Both the position numbers and the translations under genes were made by a program. A DNA stretch of 64,000 nt from Microvirga sp052115485. Lineage in GTDB: Bacteria > Pseudomonadota > Alphaproteobacteria > Rhizobiales > Beijerinckiaceae. Each line of letters starts with the position of its first letter. Within the stretch, counting starts at the first letter, position 1. This document shows positions 41,251 through 49,725 of this stretch, piece after piece. Location of the stretch: positions 434,001 to 498,000 of the forward strand of contig NZ_JBFRGU010000002.1 in assembly GCF_052115485.1 (NCBI RefSeq), in the 5' to 3' direction. The notes under the pieces were generated by a model. That model was not told where the DNA came from and made no database searches. It was given only the letters and a program-made list of their open reading frames with translations.

Positions 41251-42053
41251 GATTTCAGCTCGGCCCCAATTGCCAAGTTGGAGAGATATAAGTCGCCCGC
41301 GTCGACGACTTCCAGTCCCCGCGCGGTTTTCAATTGAAGACGCCCCGAACGGTCGAGGCTTTCGAAAATTCCCTGCTTCTCGCCGGTAGGCAGGCGCAGG
41401 GTCACTTCCGTGCCGATCCCCGCTGCGCGCTCCAGCCACAGACGGCGGATCGCGCCGAAGGAATCGGCGGGGTTGGCACGGCGCGCCGCGCGCCAGGCGG
41501 AATACGTCCGGGCGAAGGCGTCCGAGAGCGCCAGAAACAGAGCCTCGCGGGTCAGATCGGGCTTGATCGCCTGAAGCTTCGCCGTCGGGTACGGCGTGCC
41601 GGTCGGCGAATGTGCCACGTTCACGCCCATGCCGATGACGATGGCGAGATTACCCGCCGCCCCCACCCGGTGCCCTTCGAGAAGAAGCCCTGCGAGCTTC
41701 GCTCCGTCGAGAAGAAGATCGTTCGGCCATTTCAGGGCAAGGCGCGGCGCGGATACGCCCGTCGCCGCCTCCACGGCTTCATGCAGGGCGAGCCCTGCAA
41801 TGAACCCGAGTTGAGCGGCATCCGCGACCTCGCACGGATCGAGAAGCAACAGGCTCGCGTAGAGATTGCCGGGAGGCGACGACCATTGCCGGCCGTGCCG
41901 CCCCCTGCCCGCGTTCTGCTGCTCGGTGACGATCCAGAGCTGCCCCGGATCGCCGGACTTTGCAGCTTCCACCGCGTCGTCGTTCGTCGAACCCGTCTCG
42001 CTTAACGAAATGAGCCGATAATTTAGTCTCTCTGTTTCCGTCGATAACAGCAC
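41241..42053 (-). CDS. birA: Biotin-acetyl-CoA-carboxylase ligase (BirA without repressor domain)
   Basis: This 270-residue biotin-protein ligase activates biotin as biotinyl-AMP and transfers it to acetyl-CoA carboxylase. The biotin loop GRGRHGRQW (about residues 49-57) and KWPNDLLLDGAKLAGLL are both present. There is no N-terminal helix-turn-helix, so it is the monofunctional type and not a repressor. It starts with GTG one base after the nuoN stop, so it is the tail of the nuo transcript, as in many Rhizobiales. Confidence 0.92.
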   Translation of the reverse strand: MLLSTETERLNYRLISLSETGSTNDDAVEAAKSGDPGQLWIVTEQQNAGRGRHGRQWSSPPGNLYASLLLLDPCEVADAAQLGFIAGLALHEAVEAATGVSAPRLALKWPNDLLLDGAKLAGLLLEGHRVGAAGNLAIVIGMGVNVAHSPTGTPYPTAKLQAIKPDLTREALFLALSDAFARTYSAWRAARRANPADSFGAIRRLWLERAAGIGTEVTLRLPTGEKQGIFESLDRSGRLQLKTARGLEVVDAGDLYLSNLAIGAELKSRA

Positions 42054-42054
42054 G

Positions 42055-43497
42055 TCAGAACAGGGAGCGCGCCGCAGCTCCCGCCGCCGAGACCAGCGGT
42101 GCGGGCACGAGGCCGAACAGGACGACGAACAGGCTGGACACCGCGAGCACGAACTTCACGCCGACCGGCATGGCGTCGTAACGCTCGCCGGGCTCGTCGA
42201 AATACATGACCTTCACGATGCGCAGATAGTAGTAAGCACCCACCACGCTCGTGATCACGCCGATGACCGCGAGCGTCACGAGGTTCGCCTTGATCGCGGC
42301 GTTGAACACCGCGAACTTCGCGAAGAAGCCGGCAAGCGGCGGAATGCCCGCCATGGAGAACATCATCATCGCAAGGCAGAACGCGATGACCGGATGCGTG
42401 CGGGCGATGCCCGACAGATCGCTGATCTTCTCGAACATCACGTTGCCGCGGCGAAGCGACAGGATGCAGGCGAAAGCGCCGAGCGTCATGGCGAGATAGA
42501 TCGCCATGTAGACGGCAACCCCCTGGATGCCTTCCGGCGTGCCGGAGGCCAGACCGATCAGCGCGTAGCCCACATTGGCGATGGACGAATAGGCCATCAG
42601 GCGCTTGAGGTTGACCTGCCCGATGGCGGCGAACGCACCGAGGATCATGGAGGCGAGCGAGATGAAGACGATGATCTGCTGCCACTGGCCGGTGATGCCG
42701 GGGAACGCGCCGATGAACAGGCGCGTGGCCATGGCCATGCCCGCCATCTTGGGAGCAGCGGCGAAGAAGGCCGTGACTGGGGTCGGCGAGCCTTCATAGA
42801 CGTCCGGCGTCCACATGTGGAACGGCACGGCGGAGATCTTGAACGCCACACCGGCAGCGACGAATACCAGACCGAAAATCACCCCGGTGCCGACTTCGCC
42901 CGACAGCACCTTGGCGAGGCCGGGGAAGGATACGGTGCCCGTGAAACCATAGACCAGCGACGCCCCGTAGAGCAGCATGCCAGATGAGAGCGCGCCGAGG
43001 ACGAAGTACTTCAGGCCCGCTTCCGTCGAGCGCACGTTGTCCCGGTCGAAAGCCGCGATCACGTAGGACGAGAGGCTGAGCAGTTCGAGGCCGAGATAGA
43101 GCGCGATCAGGTCGTTCGCCGAAATCACCATCAGCATGCCGATGGTCGCGAGCACGATGAGGATCGGATACTCGAAGCGCGCAATGCCTTCCCGGCGCAT
43201 GAAATCAGCCGAGAGGATGATGCCGCCGATGGAGCCGAGCAGCGTCAGCGTCTTCATGAACTTGGCGAAGCCGTCGACCACGAAGGAGCCGTTCATGGTC
43301 TCCACCCGTCCGGACGGGAGCATGAGCACGGCAACGAAGGCAACCGCCAGAAGAGCGAGCGCGATGGCATTCACCGTGCCGGCCGACTTCTCGCCGCGTA
43401 GCGCGCCCACGAGAACCAGAACCAGAACGCCCGCCGCCAGGATGATTTCCGGCAGCGCGGGAGCGAATGAGGGAATGGCGAAGACGTTATTCATCAT
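42055..43497 (-). CDS. nuoN: NADH-quinone oxidoreductase subunit N
   Basis: NuoN is one of the three antiporter-like, proton-pumping membrane subunits of complex I. The 480-residue protein has about 13-14 hydrophobic helices. FKISAVPFHMWTPDVYEGSPTPVTAFFA carries the lysine and acidic residue of the conserved channel. Four bases separate it from nuoM. Confidence 0.97.
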   Translation of the reverse strand: MMNNVFAIPSFAPALPEIILAAGVLVLVLVGALRGEKSAGTVNAIALALLAVAFVAVLMLPSGRVETMNGSFVVDGFAKFMKTLTLLGSIGGIILSADFMRREGIARFEYPILIVLATIGMLMVISANDLIALYLGLELLSLSSYVIAAFDRDNVRSTEAGLKYFVLGALSSGMLLYGASLVYGFTGTVSFPGLAKVLSGEVGTGVIFGLVFVAAGVAFKISAVPFHMWTPDVYEGSPTPVTAFFAAAPKMAGMAMATRLFIGAFPGITGQWQQIIVFISLASMILGAFAAIGQVNLKRLMAYSSIANVGYALIGLASGTPEGIQGVAVYMAIYLAMTLGAFACILSLRRGNVMFEKISDLSGIARTHPVIAFCLAMMMFSMAGIPPLAGFFAKFAVFNAAIKANLVTLAVIGVITSVVGAYYYLRIVKVMYFDEPGERYDAMPVGVKFVLAVSSLFVVLFGLVPAPLVSAAGAAARSLF

Positions 43498-43501
43498 GAC
43501 C

Positions 43502-45013
43502 TCAATGCGCGACCAGAGCGGCCGTCTTCACGGTGGCGAGCGCTGCCTCGTAGCTCCTGAGGAGCGCATCCGTCGGTGCGGCGAACGCATCGAGGATCGG
43601 GCCGGGCTGGACGCCGTAATAGATGACGAGAAGGACAAGCGGAGCGAGCGTGATGATCTCGCGACGGTTGAGATCCATGATGTCCTGCAGCGCAGGCTTA
43701 TCGAGCACGCCGTAAACGACGCGGCGATAGAGCCAGAGCGCATAGGCCGCCGACAGGATCACGCCCGAGGACGCGAAGAACGCCACCCACGGATTGGACC
43801 GGAACGCGCCCATCAGCGACAGGAACTCGCCGACGAAGCCCGAGGTGCCGGGCAGGCCCACATTGGCCATGGTGAATATCATGAACGCCACCGCATAGAG
43901 CGGCATGCGTGTAACGAGACCGCCATAGGCCTTGATATCGCGGGTGTGCATGCGGTCGTAGACCACGCCCACACAGAGGAAGAGCGCGCCGGAGACGAGG
44001 CCGTGCGAAACCATCTGGAACATGGCTCCCTGCACGCCCTGCGTGGTCATGGAGAAAATCCCCATGGTCACGAAGCCCATATGCGCCACGGACGAATAGG
44101 CGATGAGCTTCTTCATGTCCTCCTGCACCAGCGCCACGAGCGAGGTGTAGATGATGGCGACGACCGAGAGCGCATAGACGAACGGCGCGAAGTATTGCGA
44201 CGCCTCCGGAAACATGGGCAGCGACACACGGATGAAGCCGTAGCCGCCCATCTTCAGGAGAATACCCGCCAGGATCACCGAGCCCGCCGTCGGCGCCTCC
44301 ACGTGCGCGTCGGGCAGCCAGGTATGAACCGGCCACATGGGCATCTTCACCGCAAATGAGGCGAAGAAGGCGAGCCATAGCCAGAGCTGCACCTGCGCGC
44401 CGAACTTGAAGGTGAGCAGGGTCGGAATGTCGGTGGTGCCAGCCGCCCAGTACATCGCCATGATGGCGAGCAGCATCAGCACGGAGCCGAGCAGCGTGTA
44501 GAGAAAGAACTTGAAGCTCGCATAGATGCGGCGCTTGCCGCCCCAGATGCCGATGATGAGGAACATCGGAATGAGGCCTGCTTCGAAGAACAGGTAGAAC
44601 AGCACCAGATCGAGCGCCTCGAACACGCCGATCATGGTGGTTTCGAGCACGAGGAAGGCGACGAAGTATTCCTTCACCCGATGCGTGATCGATTCCCACG
44701 AGGCCAGGATGCAGAACGGCATCAGGAACGTGGTCAGCAGAATGAACGGCATCGAGAAGCCATCCACGCCGAGCTTGAAGCGGATGGTCTCGGAGAGCCA
44801 CGCATGGGTCTCTACAAGCTGGAAGGCGGAGCTTCCGGTATCGAAGCGGCTCCAGGCCACCAGCGATAGCAGGAAGGTGACGATTGTGGTCGCCAGCGCC
44901 GCCCAGCGCGCATTGGAGCGCGCCGCCTCGCTGTCGCCGCGAAGCGTCAGGATGAAGGCCGCCCCGACGAGGGGCAGGACGAGAAGTCCGGAGAGGATGC
45001 CGAAGCCGAGCAT
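43502..45013 (-). CDS. nuoM: NADH-quinone oxidoreductase subunit M
   Basis: NuoM is a proton-pumping antiporter-like subunit of complex I, 503 residues and about 14 helices. The conserved AVKMPMWPVHTWLPDAHVEAPTAGSVILAGILLKMGGYG is the broken-helix region with channel Lys and Glu residues. Its ATG overlaps the nuoL stop (ATGA), so the pair is translationally coupled. Confidence 0.97.
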   Translation of the reverse strand: MLGFGILSGLLVLPLVGAAFILTLRGDSEAARSNARWAALATTIVTFLLSLVAWSRFDTGSSAFQLVETHAWLSETIRFKLGVDGFSMPFILLTTFLMPFCILASWESITHRVKEYFVAFLVLETTMIGVFEALDLVLFYLFFEAGLIPMFLIIGIWGGKRRIYASFKFFLYTLLGSVLMLLAIMAMYWAAGTTDIPTLLTFKFGAQVQLWLWLAFFASFAVKMPMWPVHTWLPDAHVEAPTAGSVILAGILLKMGGYGFIRVSLPMFPEASQYFAPFVYALSVVAIIYTSLVALVQEDMKKLIAYSSVAHMGFVTMGIFSMTTQGVQGAMFQMVSHGLVSGALFLCVGVVYDRMHTRDIKAYGGLVTRMPLYAVAFMIFTMANVGLPGTSGFVGEFLSLMGAFRSNPWVAFFASSGVILSAAYALWLYRRVVYGVLDKPALQDIMDLNRREIITLAPLVLLVIYYGVQPGPILDAFAAPTDALLRSYEAALATVKTAALVAH

Positions 45014-47043
45014 CAGTGTGCTCCCCTGAAGAGGTAATAGGTAACGAGTGCCGCAACGCCGATCAGCATGGCGAAGGCATAGTGATAGAGGTAGCCGGTC
45101 TGCACCCGCACCACGCCGCGCGTGACGTCGAGAACGCGGGCCGAGACACCGTCAGGCCCGAGCCCGTCGATGATCTTCCCGTCACCCGTGCGCCACAGGA
45201 AGCGGCCGAGAGCGAGCGTCGGACGCACGAAGATCGCGTCGTACAGCTCGTCGAAATACCACTTGTTGAGCAGGAAGCGGTACAGGATCGGGTGATCCGC
45301 CGCGAGCTGCACCGGCTTCTTGGTGTCGATGAGATACATCCACACCGCCAGCACGAAGCCGAGCACCATCATCACCGTCGGGAGCAGCGGCACCCAACCC
45401 GGCAGGTGATGCATGTCCTCGAGGATCTTGTTGTCGGGACGAGTGAAGATCGCGCCCTTCCAGAAGTGCTCGTAATCGTGGCCGATGAAGGCGCTCTGGA
45501 AAGCGGCACCCGCAACGACCGCACCGATGGCGAGAACCAAGAGCGGGATCAGCATGACGAGTGGGCTCTCATGCGGCTTGTGAGCACTATGCCCGTGATC
45601 ATCATGGGCGGCATGCGCGCCATGGTTCGCGTCCTGACCGCTCACATTATGCTCCGCGCCCTCATGGGTGCTCGGCTGATGATCGTGGTCATGACCCCAG
45701 CGCGCCTTGCCCTCGAAGGTGAGGAAGAACAGACGCCAGGAATAGAACGAGGTCATGAAAGCGGCGACGACGGTGGCCACGAACGCGAAGTTGCCCGCCG
45801 AGCTATGCGCGGCGAAGGCCGCCTCGATGACCGCATCCTTCGAGAAATAGCCCGCCGTGAACGGGAAGCCGGTCAGCGCCAACGTGCCGATGGCCATCAT
45901 CGCCGTGGTGAACGGGATGTACTTGCGTAGGCCGCCCATGGCGCGGATGTCCTGCTCATGGTGCATGGCGTGGATGACCGAGCCTGCGCCCAAGAACAAC
46001 AGTGCCTTGAAGAAGGCGTGGGTGAACAGGTGGAACACGCCCGCCGAATAAGCGCCGACGCCGAGCGCCACGAACATGTAGCCGAGCTGCGAACAGGTCG
46101 AATACGCAATCACGCGCTTGATGTCGTTCTGCACGAGGCCGACGGTGGCTGCGAAGAAGGCTGTGATGCCACCGATGACGGTGACAACCATAAGCGCATC
46201 CGGCGCATATTCGAAGATCGGCGACAGGCGCGCGACCATGAACACGCCCGCCGTCACCATGGTGGCGGCGTGGATGAGCGCTGAGACCGGGGTCGGGCCT
46301 TCCATCGCGTCCGGCAGCCATGTGTGCAGCAGGAACTGTGCCGACTTGCCCATGGCGCCCATGAAGAGCAGCAGGCAGGCGAGAGTCAGAGCGTTCCAGT
46401 CATATCCGAGGAAGTGGAACTGCGCCTTTTCGAACTCGGCCACGCGCGGGAAGATCTGGTCGAAATTGACCGTCTTGAACAGCACGAAGACGAGAAAGAT
46501 GCCGAGCAGGAAGCCGAAATCGCCGACGCGGTTGACGATGAACGCCTTCATCGCGGCCGCGTTCGCGGATTCCTTCTGGTACCAGAAGCCGATGAGCAGG
46601 TAACTTGCGAGGCCCACGCCTTCCCAGCCGAAGAACATCTGCACGAGGTTGTCGGCCGTCACCAGCATGAGCATGGCGAAGGTAAAAAGCGAGAGATATG
46701 CGAAGAAACGCGGACGATGCGCATCTTCGTGCATGTAGCCGATGGAGTAGAGGTGCACGAGCGCCGATACAGTGTTGACGACGATCAGCATCACCGCCGT
46801 CAGCGTGTCGATGCGCAGCGCCCAATCGACCATGAGGTCGCCGGACGAGAACCACTGGGCAATCTGCACCCGCGTCGCGCCCGAGCCGAAGCCGACCTGG
46901 AAGAAGGCGACCCAGGAGAGCGCGGCGGCGACGAAGAGCAGCGCGGTGGTGATCAGCTCGCTCGGGCGAGCGCCGAGCACACGTCCGAACAGACCTGCGA
47001 TGAGAAAGCCGACGAGCGGCAGGAAGACGATGGCGTAATACAT
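45013..47043 (-). CDS. nuoL: NADH-quinone oxidoreductase subunit L
   Basis: NuoL, the most distal proton-pumping subunit of complex I, is 676 residues here. The antiporter core has GKSAQFLLHTWLPDAMEGPTPVSALIHAATMVTAGV. A histidine-rich hydrophilic loop (about residues 450-490: HDHDHQPSTHEG, NHGAHAAHDDHGHSAHKPHE) is inserted before the C-terminal lateral helix and last membrane segments. The loop is a common alphaproteobacterial feature; metal binding by it is not shown. Confidence 0.97.
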   Translation of the reverse strand: MYYAIVFLPLVGFLIAGLFGRVLGARPSELITTALLFVAAALSWVAFFQVGFGSGATRVQIAQWFSSGDLMVDWALRIDTLTAVMLIVVNTVSALVHLYSIGYMHEDAHRPRFFAYLSLFTFAMLMLVTADNLVQMFFGWEGVGLASYLLIGFWYQKESANAAAMKAFIVNRVGDFGFLLGIFLVFVLFKTVNFDQIFPRVAEFEKAQFHFLGYDWNALTLACLLLFMGAMGKSAQFLLHTWLPDAMEGPTPVSALIHAATMVTAGVFMVARLSPIFEYAPDALMVVTVIGGITAFFAATVGLVQNDIKRVIAYSTCSQLGYMFVALGVGAYSAGVFHLFTHAFFKALLFLGAGSVIHAMHHEQDIRAMGGLRKYIPFTTAMMAIGTLALTGFPFTAGYFSKDAVIEAAFAAHSSAGNFAFVATVVAAFMTSFYSWRLFFLTFEGKARWGHDHDHQPSTHEGAEHNVSGQDANHGAHAAHDDHGHSAHKPHESPLVMLIPLLVLAIGAVVAGAAFQSAFIGHDYEHFWKGAIFTRPDNKILEDMHHLPGWVPLLPTVMMVLGFVLAVWMYLIDTKKPVQLAADHPILYRFLLNKWYFDELYDAIFVRPTLALGRFLWRTGDGKIIDGLGPDGVSARVLDVTRGVVRVQTGYLYHYAFAMLIGVAALVTYYLFRGAH

Positions 47044-47054
47044 GATCCGCTCGC

Positions 47055-47363
47055 TTAGCCCTTCATCATATTGACGTCTTCAACCGCGATGGAGCCGCGG
47101 TTGCGGAAGAACACCACGAGAATGGCGAGGCCGATGGCCGCCTCCGCCGCCGCCACCGTGAGGATGAGTAGGGCGAAGACCTGGCCGACGATGTCGTTCA
47201 GATGCGTGGAGAAGGCGACCATGTTGATGTTCACGGCGAGCAGGATCAGCTCCACCGACATCAGGATGACGATCACGTTCTTACGGTTGATGAAAATGCC
47301 GAACACGCCGAGCGTGAAGAGCACGGCGGCAACGGTGAGATAATGGCCGAGACCGATAACCAT
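47055..47363 (-). CDS. nuoK: NADH-quinone oxidoreductase subunit K
   Basis: NuoK is a small membrane subunit of complex I (102 residues, three helices) with the conserved glutamates in VELILLAVNINMVAF and AAAEAAIGLAI that take part in proton transfer. It lies 11 bp before nuoL and 10 bp after nuoJ. Confidence 0.97.
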   Translation of the reverse strand: MVIGLGHYLTVAAVLFTLGVFGIFINRKNVIVILMSVELILLAVNINMVAFSTHLNDIVGQVFALLILTVAAAEAAIGLAILVVFFRNRGSIAVEDVNMMKG

Positions 47364-47373
47364 GGCTTGCTCC

Positions 47374-47988
47374 TCAGACGCCCTGGCGGAAGGGAACCTT
47401 CCGCACTTCGACAGCGGTTTCCTGCGTGCGCGCGTTCTGCTTGGCGATATCCTGGCGCTTGACGCCGGTGCGCTCGCGAAGCGTCAGCACGATAGCGCCG
47501 ATCATCGCCACGAGAAGGATCAGGCCCGCCGCCTGGAAGAAGTAGAAATACCGGGTGTAGAGCACCTGGCCGATGGCCTGGGTGTTGGTCATCACGTCGG
47601 CCGGCGGAATGGGTGCCGTGGTCGCGTGGATGAGATGGGGATCCACCACATAGGTGCCGATGACGAGCACGAGTTCGAGCAGGAACACGATGCCGATCAG
47701 CGCGCCGATGGGCAGGTATTGCAGGAAGCCCTGGCGCAGTTCCGCGAAGTCCACGTCGAGCATCATGACGACGAAGAGGAACAGCACCGCGACCGCGCCC
47801 ACATAGACGATGACGAGGATCATCGCCAGGAACTCCGCGCCCATCATCAGGAAGAGCCCCGCCGCGTTGACGAAGGCAAGGATGAGGAAGAGCACTGATT
47901 GCACGGGGTTGCGCGACGCGATCACCATGAAGCCCGAGGCAATGGCGATGGTCGAGAACAGATAAAAGAACGCGGCGGTCACCGTCAT
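47374..47988 (-). CDS. nuoJ: NADH-quinone oxidoreductase subunit J
   Basis: NuoJ, a 204-residue membrane subunit of complex I, has five predicted helices. The conserved AEFLAMILVIVYVGAVAVLFLFVVMML includes the pi-bulge helix TM3 and its coupling residues. The C-terminus is soluble. It is separated from nuoI by a 198-bp gap that holds the 30-bp tandem repeats, the widest break in this operon. Confidence 0.96.
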   Translation of the reverse strand: MTVTAAFFYLFSTIAIASGFMVIASRNPVQSVLFLILAFVNAAGLFLMMGAEFLAMILVIVYVGAVAVLFLFVVMMLDVDFAELRQGFLQYLPIGALIGIVFLLELVLVIGTYVVDPHLIHATTAPIPPADVMTNTQAIGQVLYTRYFYFFQAAGLILLVAMIGAIVLTLRERTGVKRQDIAKQNARTQETAVEVRKVPFRQGV

Positions 47989-48097
47989 GCTTCAAGCTCA
48001 GCCGCCGGAGCGGCCCCTTCCGACGCGGCGCCGGAAACCGGCGGCCCGTCTATAGTTTCTAAAATCCAGACGGGACAACCCGCCGAGACATGCTTAC

Positions 48098-48187
48098 TCC
48101 CTACCCTCGTGGGCAGAGAAACCTTTACCCCTGCCCTCACGAGCAGGAAAACCTTGACCCCTGCCCTCGCGAGCAGGGAAATTCGAC
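48098..48187. repeat. Three tandem 30-bp repeats between nuoI and nuoJ
   Basis: Three head-to-tail units start at 48098, 48128 and 48158. The second and third are very similar (CCCCTGCCCTC followed by RCGAGCAGG); the first is diverged. Read on the minus strand, each good unit can fold as CCCTGC / GCAGGG around a loop with TCGCGA, so the nuo mRNA would carry consecutive hairpins here. The array begins right at the nuoI stop codon (48187-48189). It may vary in copy number between strains. Confidence 0.7.
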
Positions 48188-48675
48188 TACCGATACGGCG
48201 CGGTCTTCACGAGGTTGCGGGCGATCTCCCGCTCCCACCGGTCGCCGTTCGCGAGAAGCTTGGCCTTGTCGTAGTAAAGCTCTTCGCGAGTCTCTACCGA
48301 GAATTCCAGGTTCGGCCCCTCGACGATGGCATCCACCGGGCAGGCCTCCTGGCAGAGACCGCAATAGATGCACTTCACCATGTCGATATCGTAACGGGTG
48401 GTGCGGCGCGTGCCGTCGTTACGGCGCGGACCCGCCTCGATCGTGATGGCCTGAGCTGGGCAGATGGCCTCGCACAGCTTGCACGCGATGCAGCGCTCTT
48501 CCCCGTTGGGATAGCGGCGCAGCGCATGCTCGCCGCGAAAGCGCGGCCCGCGATGGCTCAGCTCGAAAGGATAGTTGATGGTGGCTTTGGGCTTGAAGAA
48601 ATAGCGCATGGCGAGGAAGAACCCCGACACGAATTCCTTCAAGAGAAGCGACTTTGCGACCTGATCGAGTCTCAT
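48187..48675 (-). CDS. nuoI: NADH-quinone oxidoreductase subunit I
   Basis: NuoI, 162 residues, is the peripheral-arm subunit carrying two [4Fe-4S] clusters (N6a and N6b). The two cysteine motifs CIACKLCEAICP and CIYCGLCQEACP are complete. It connects the NuoG chain to cluster N2 in NuoB. It lies 12 bp after nuoH. Confidence 0.97.
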   Translation of the reverse strand: MRLDQVAKSLLLKEFVSGFFLAMRYFFKPKATINYPFELSHRGPRFRGEHALRRYPNGEERCIACKLCEAICPAQAITIEAGPRRNDGTRRTTRYDIDMVKCIYCGLCQEACPVDAIVEGPNLEFSVETREELYYDKAKLLANGDRWEREIARNLVKTAPYR

Positions 48676-48687
48676 GAACCGGTCTCC

Positions 48688-49713
48688 TTATTGCATGCCC
48701 GGCGCGAGGCCGAACGCCATCAAGACGGCGGCAACCACGATGACCATGATCAGCGAGAGCGGCAGGAACACCTTCCAGCCCAGGCGCATGAGTTGGTCAT
48801 AGCGATAACGCGGCACCATGGCTTTCGCCATGGCGAAAAGGAAAAACAGGAAGCTTGCCTTAAGAACGAACCAGATCACGCCCGGCACCCAGGTAAAGGG
48901 CGCGAAGGGGATCGGCGACAGCCAGCCGCCCAGGAACATGATGGTGCCCAGCGCGCACATGGTGATGATCGCGACATATTCGCCGAGCATGTAGAGAAGA
49001 TACGGGGTCGAGGAATATTCGACCATGTAACCCGCCACGAGCTCCGATTCCGCTTCCGACAGATCGAAGGGCGGACGGTTCGTCTCCGCCAGCGCAGAGA
49101 CGAAGAACACCACGAACATCGGGAGCAGCGGCAGCCAGTACCAGCCGAGAATGCCGAAGCGCGTATCCTGCGCCTCCACAATGCCCGACAGGTTCAGCGT
49201 ACCCGCGCACATGAGTACGGTCACGATCACGAAGCCGATCGAGACCTCGTAGGACACCATCTGCGCCGCCGAGCGCAGCGCGCCGAGGAAAGCGTATTTC
49301 GAATTCGAGGCCCAACCACCCATGATGACGCCGTAAACGCCGAGCGACGAGATCGCGAAAATGTAGAGGACGCCCACATTGATGTTGGCGATGGCCCAGC
49401 CTGCGTTGAGCGGAATGACCGCCCAGGCGGCGAGCGCCAGCGTACAGGTGAGAAGCGGCGCCAGAAGGAACATGCCTTTGTTGGCGGGAGCCGGGATCAC
49501 CGGCTCCTTCAGCACGAACTTCAACAAATCCGCGAAGGATTGCAGCAGGCCCCACGGGCCGACCACGTTCGGGCCGCGCCGCAGCTGCACCGCCGCCCAG
49601 ATCTTGCGGTCGGCAAGAAGCGCATAGGCGATGAAGACGAGAAGAGCCACGAGCAGGAGCAGGCTCTTGCCCAGGATGATCGCCAGAGAGAGGAGAAGAT
49701 CTCCGAGTTCCAT
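48688..49713 (-). CDS. nuoH: NADH-quinone oxidoreductase subunit H
   Basis: NuoH, 341 residues and eight helices, forms the quinone-binding chamber with NuoB and NuoD. Conserved regions include RKIWAAVQLRRGPNVVGPWG and the acidic AETNRPPFDLSEAESELVAGY loop. It lies 12 bp after nuoG. Confidence 0.97.
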   Translation of the reverse strand: MELGDLLLSLAIILGKSLLLLVALLVFIAYALLADRKIWAAVQLRRGPNVVGPWGLLQSFADLLKFVLKEPVIPAPANKGMFLLAPLLTCTLALAAWAVIPLNAGWAIANINVGVLYIFAISSLGVYGVIMGGWASNSKYAFLGALRSAAQMVSYEVSIGFVIVTVLMCAGTLNLSGIVEAQDTRFGILGWYWLPLLPMFVVFFVSALAETNRPPFDLSEAESELVAGYMVEYSSTPYLLYMLGEYVAIITMCALGTIMFLGGWLSPIPFAPFTWVPGVIWFVLKASFLFFLFAMAKAMVPRYRYDQLMRLGWKVFLPLSLIMVIVVAAVLMAFGLAPGMQ

Positions 49714-49725
49714 TGTCGGTTCCTC

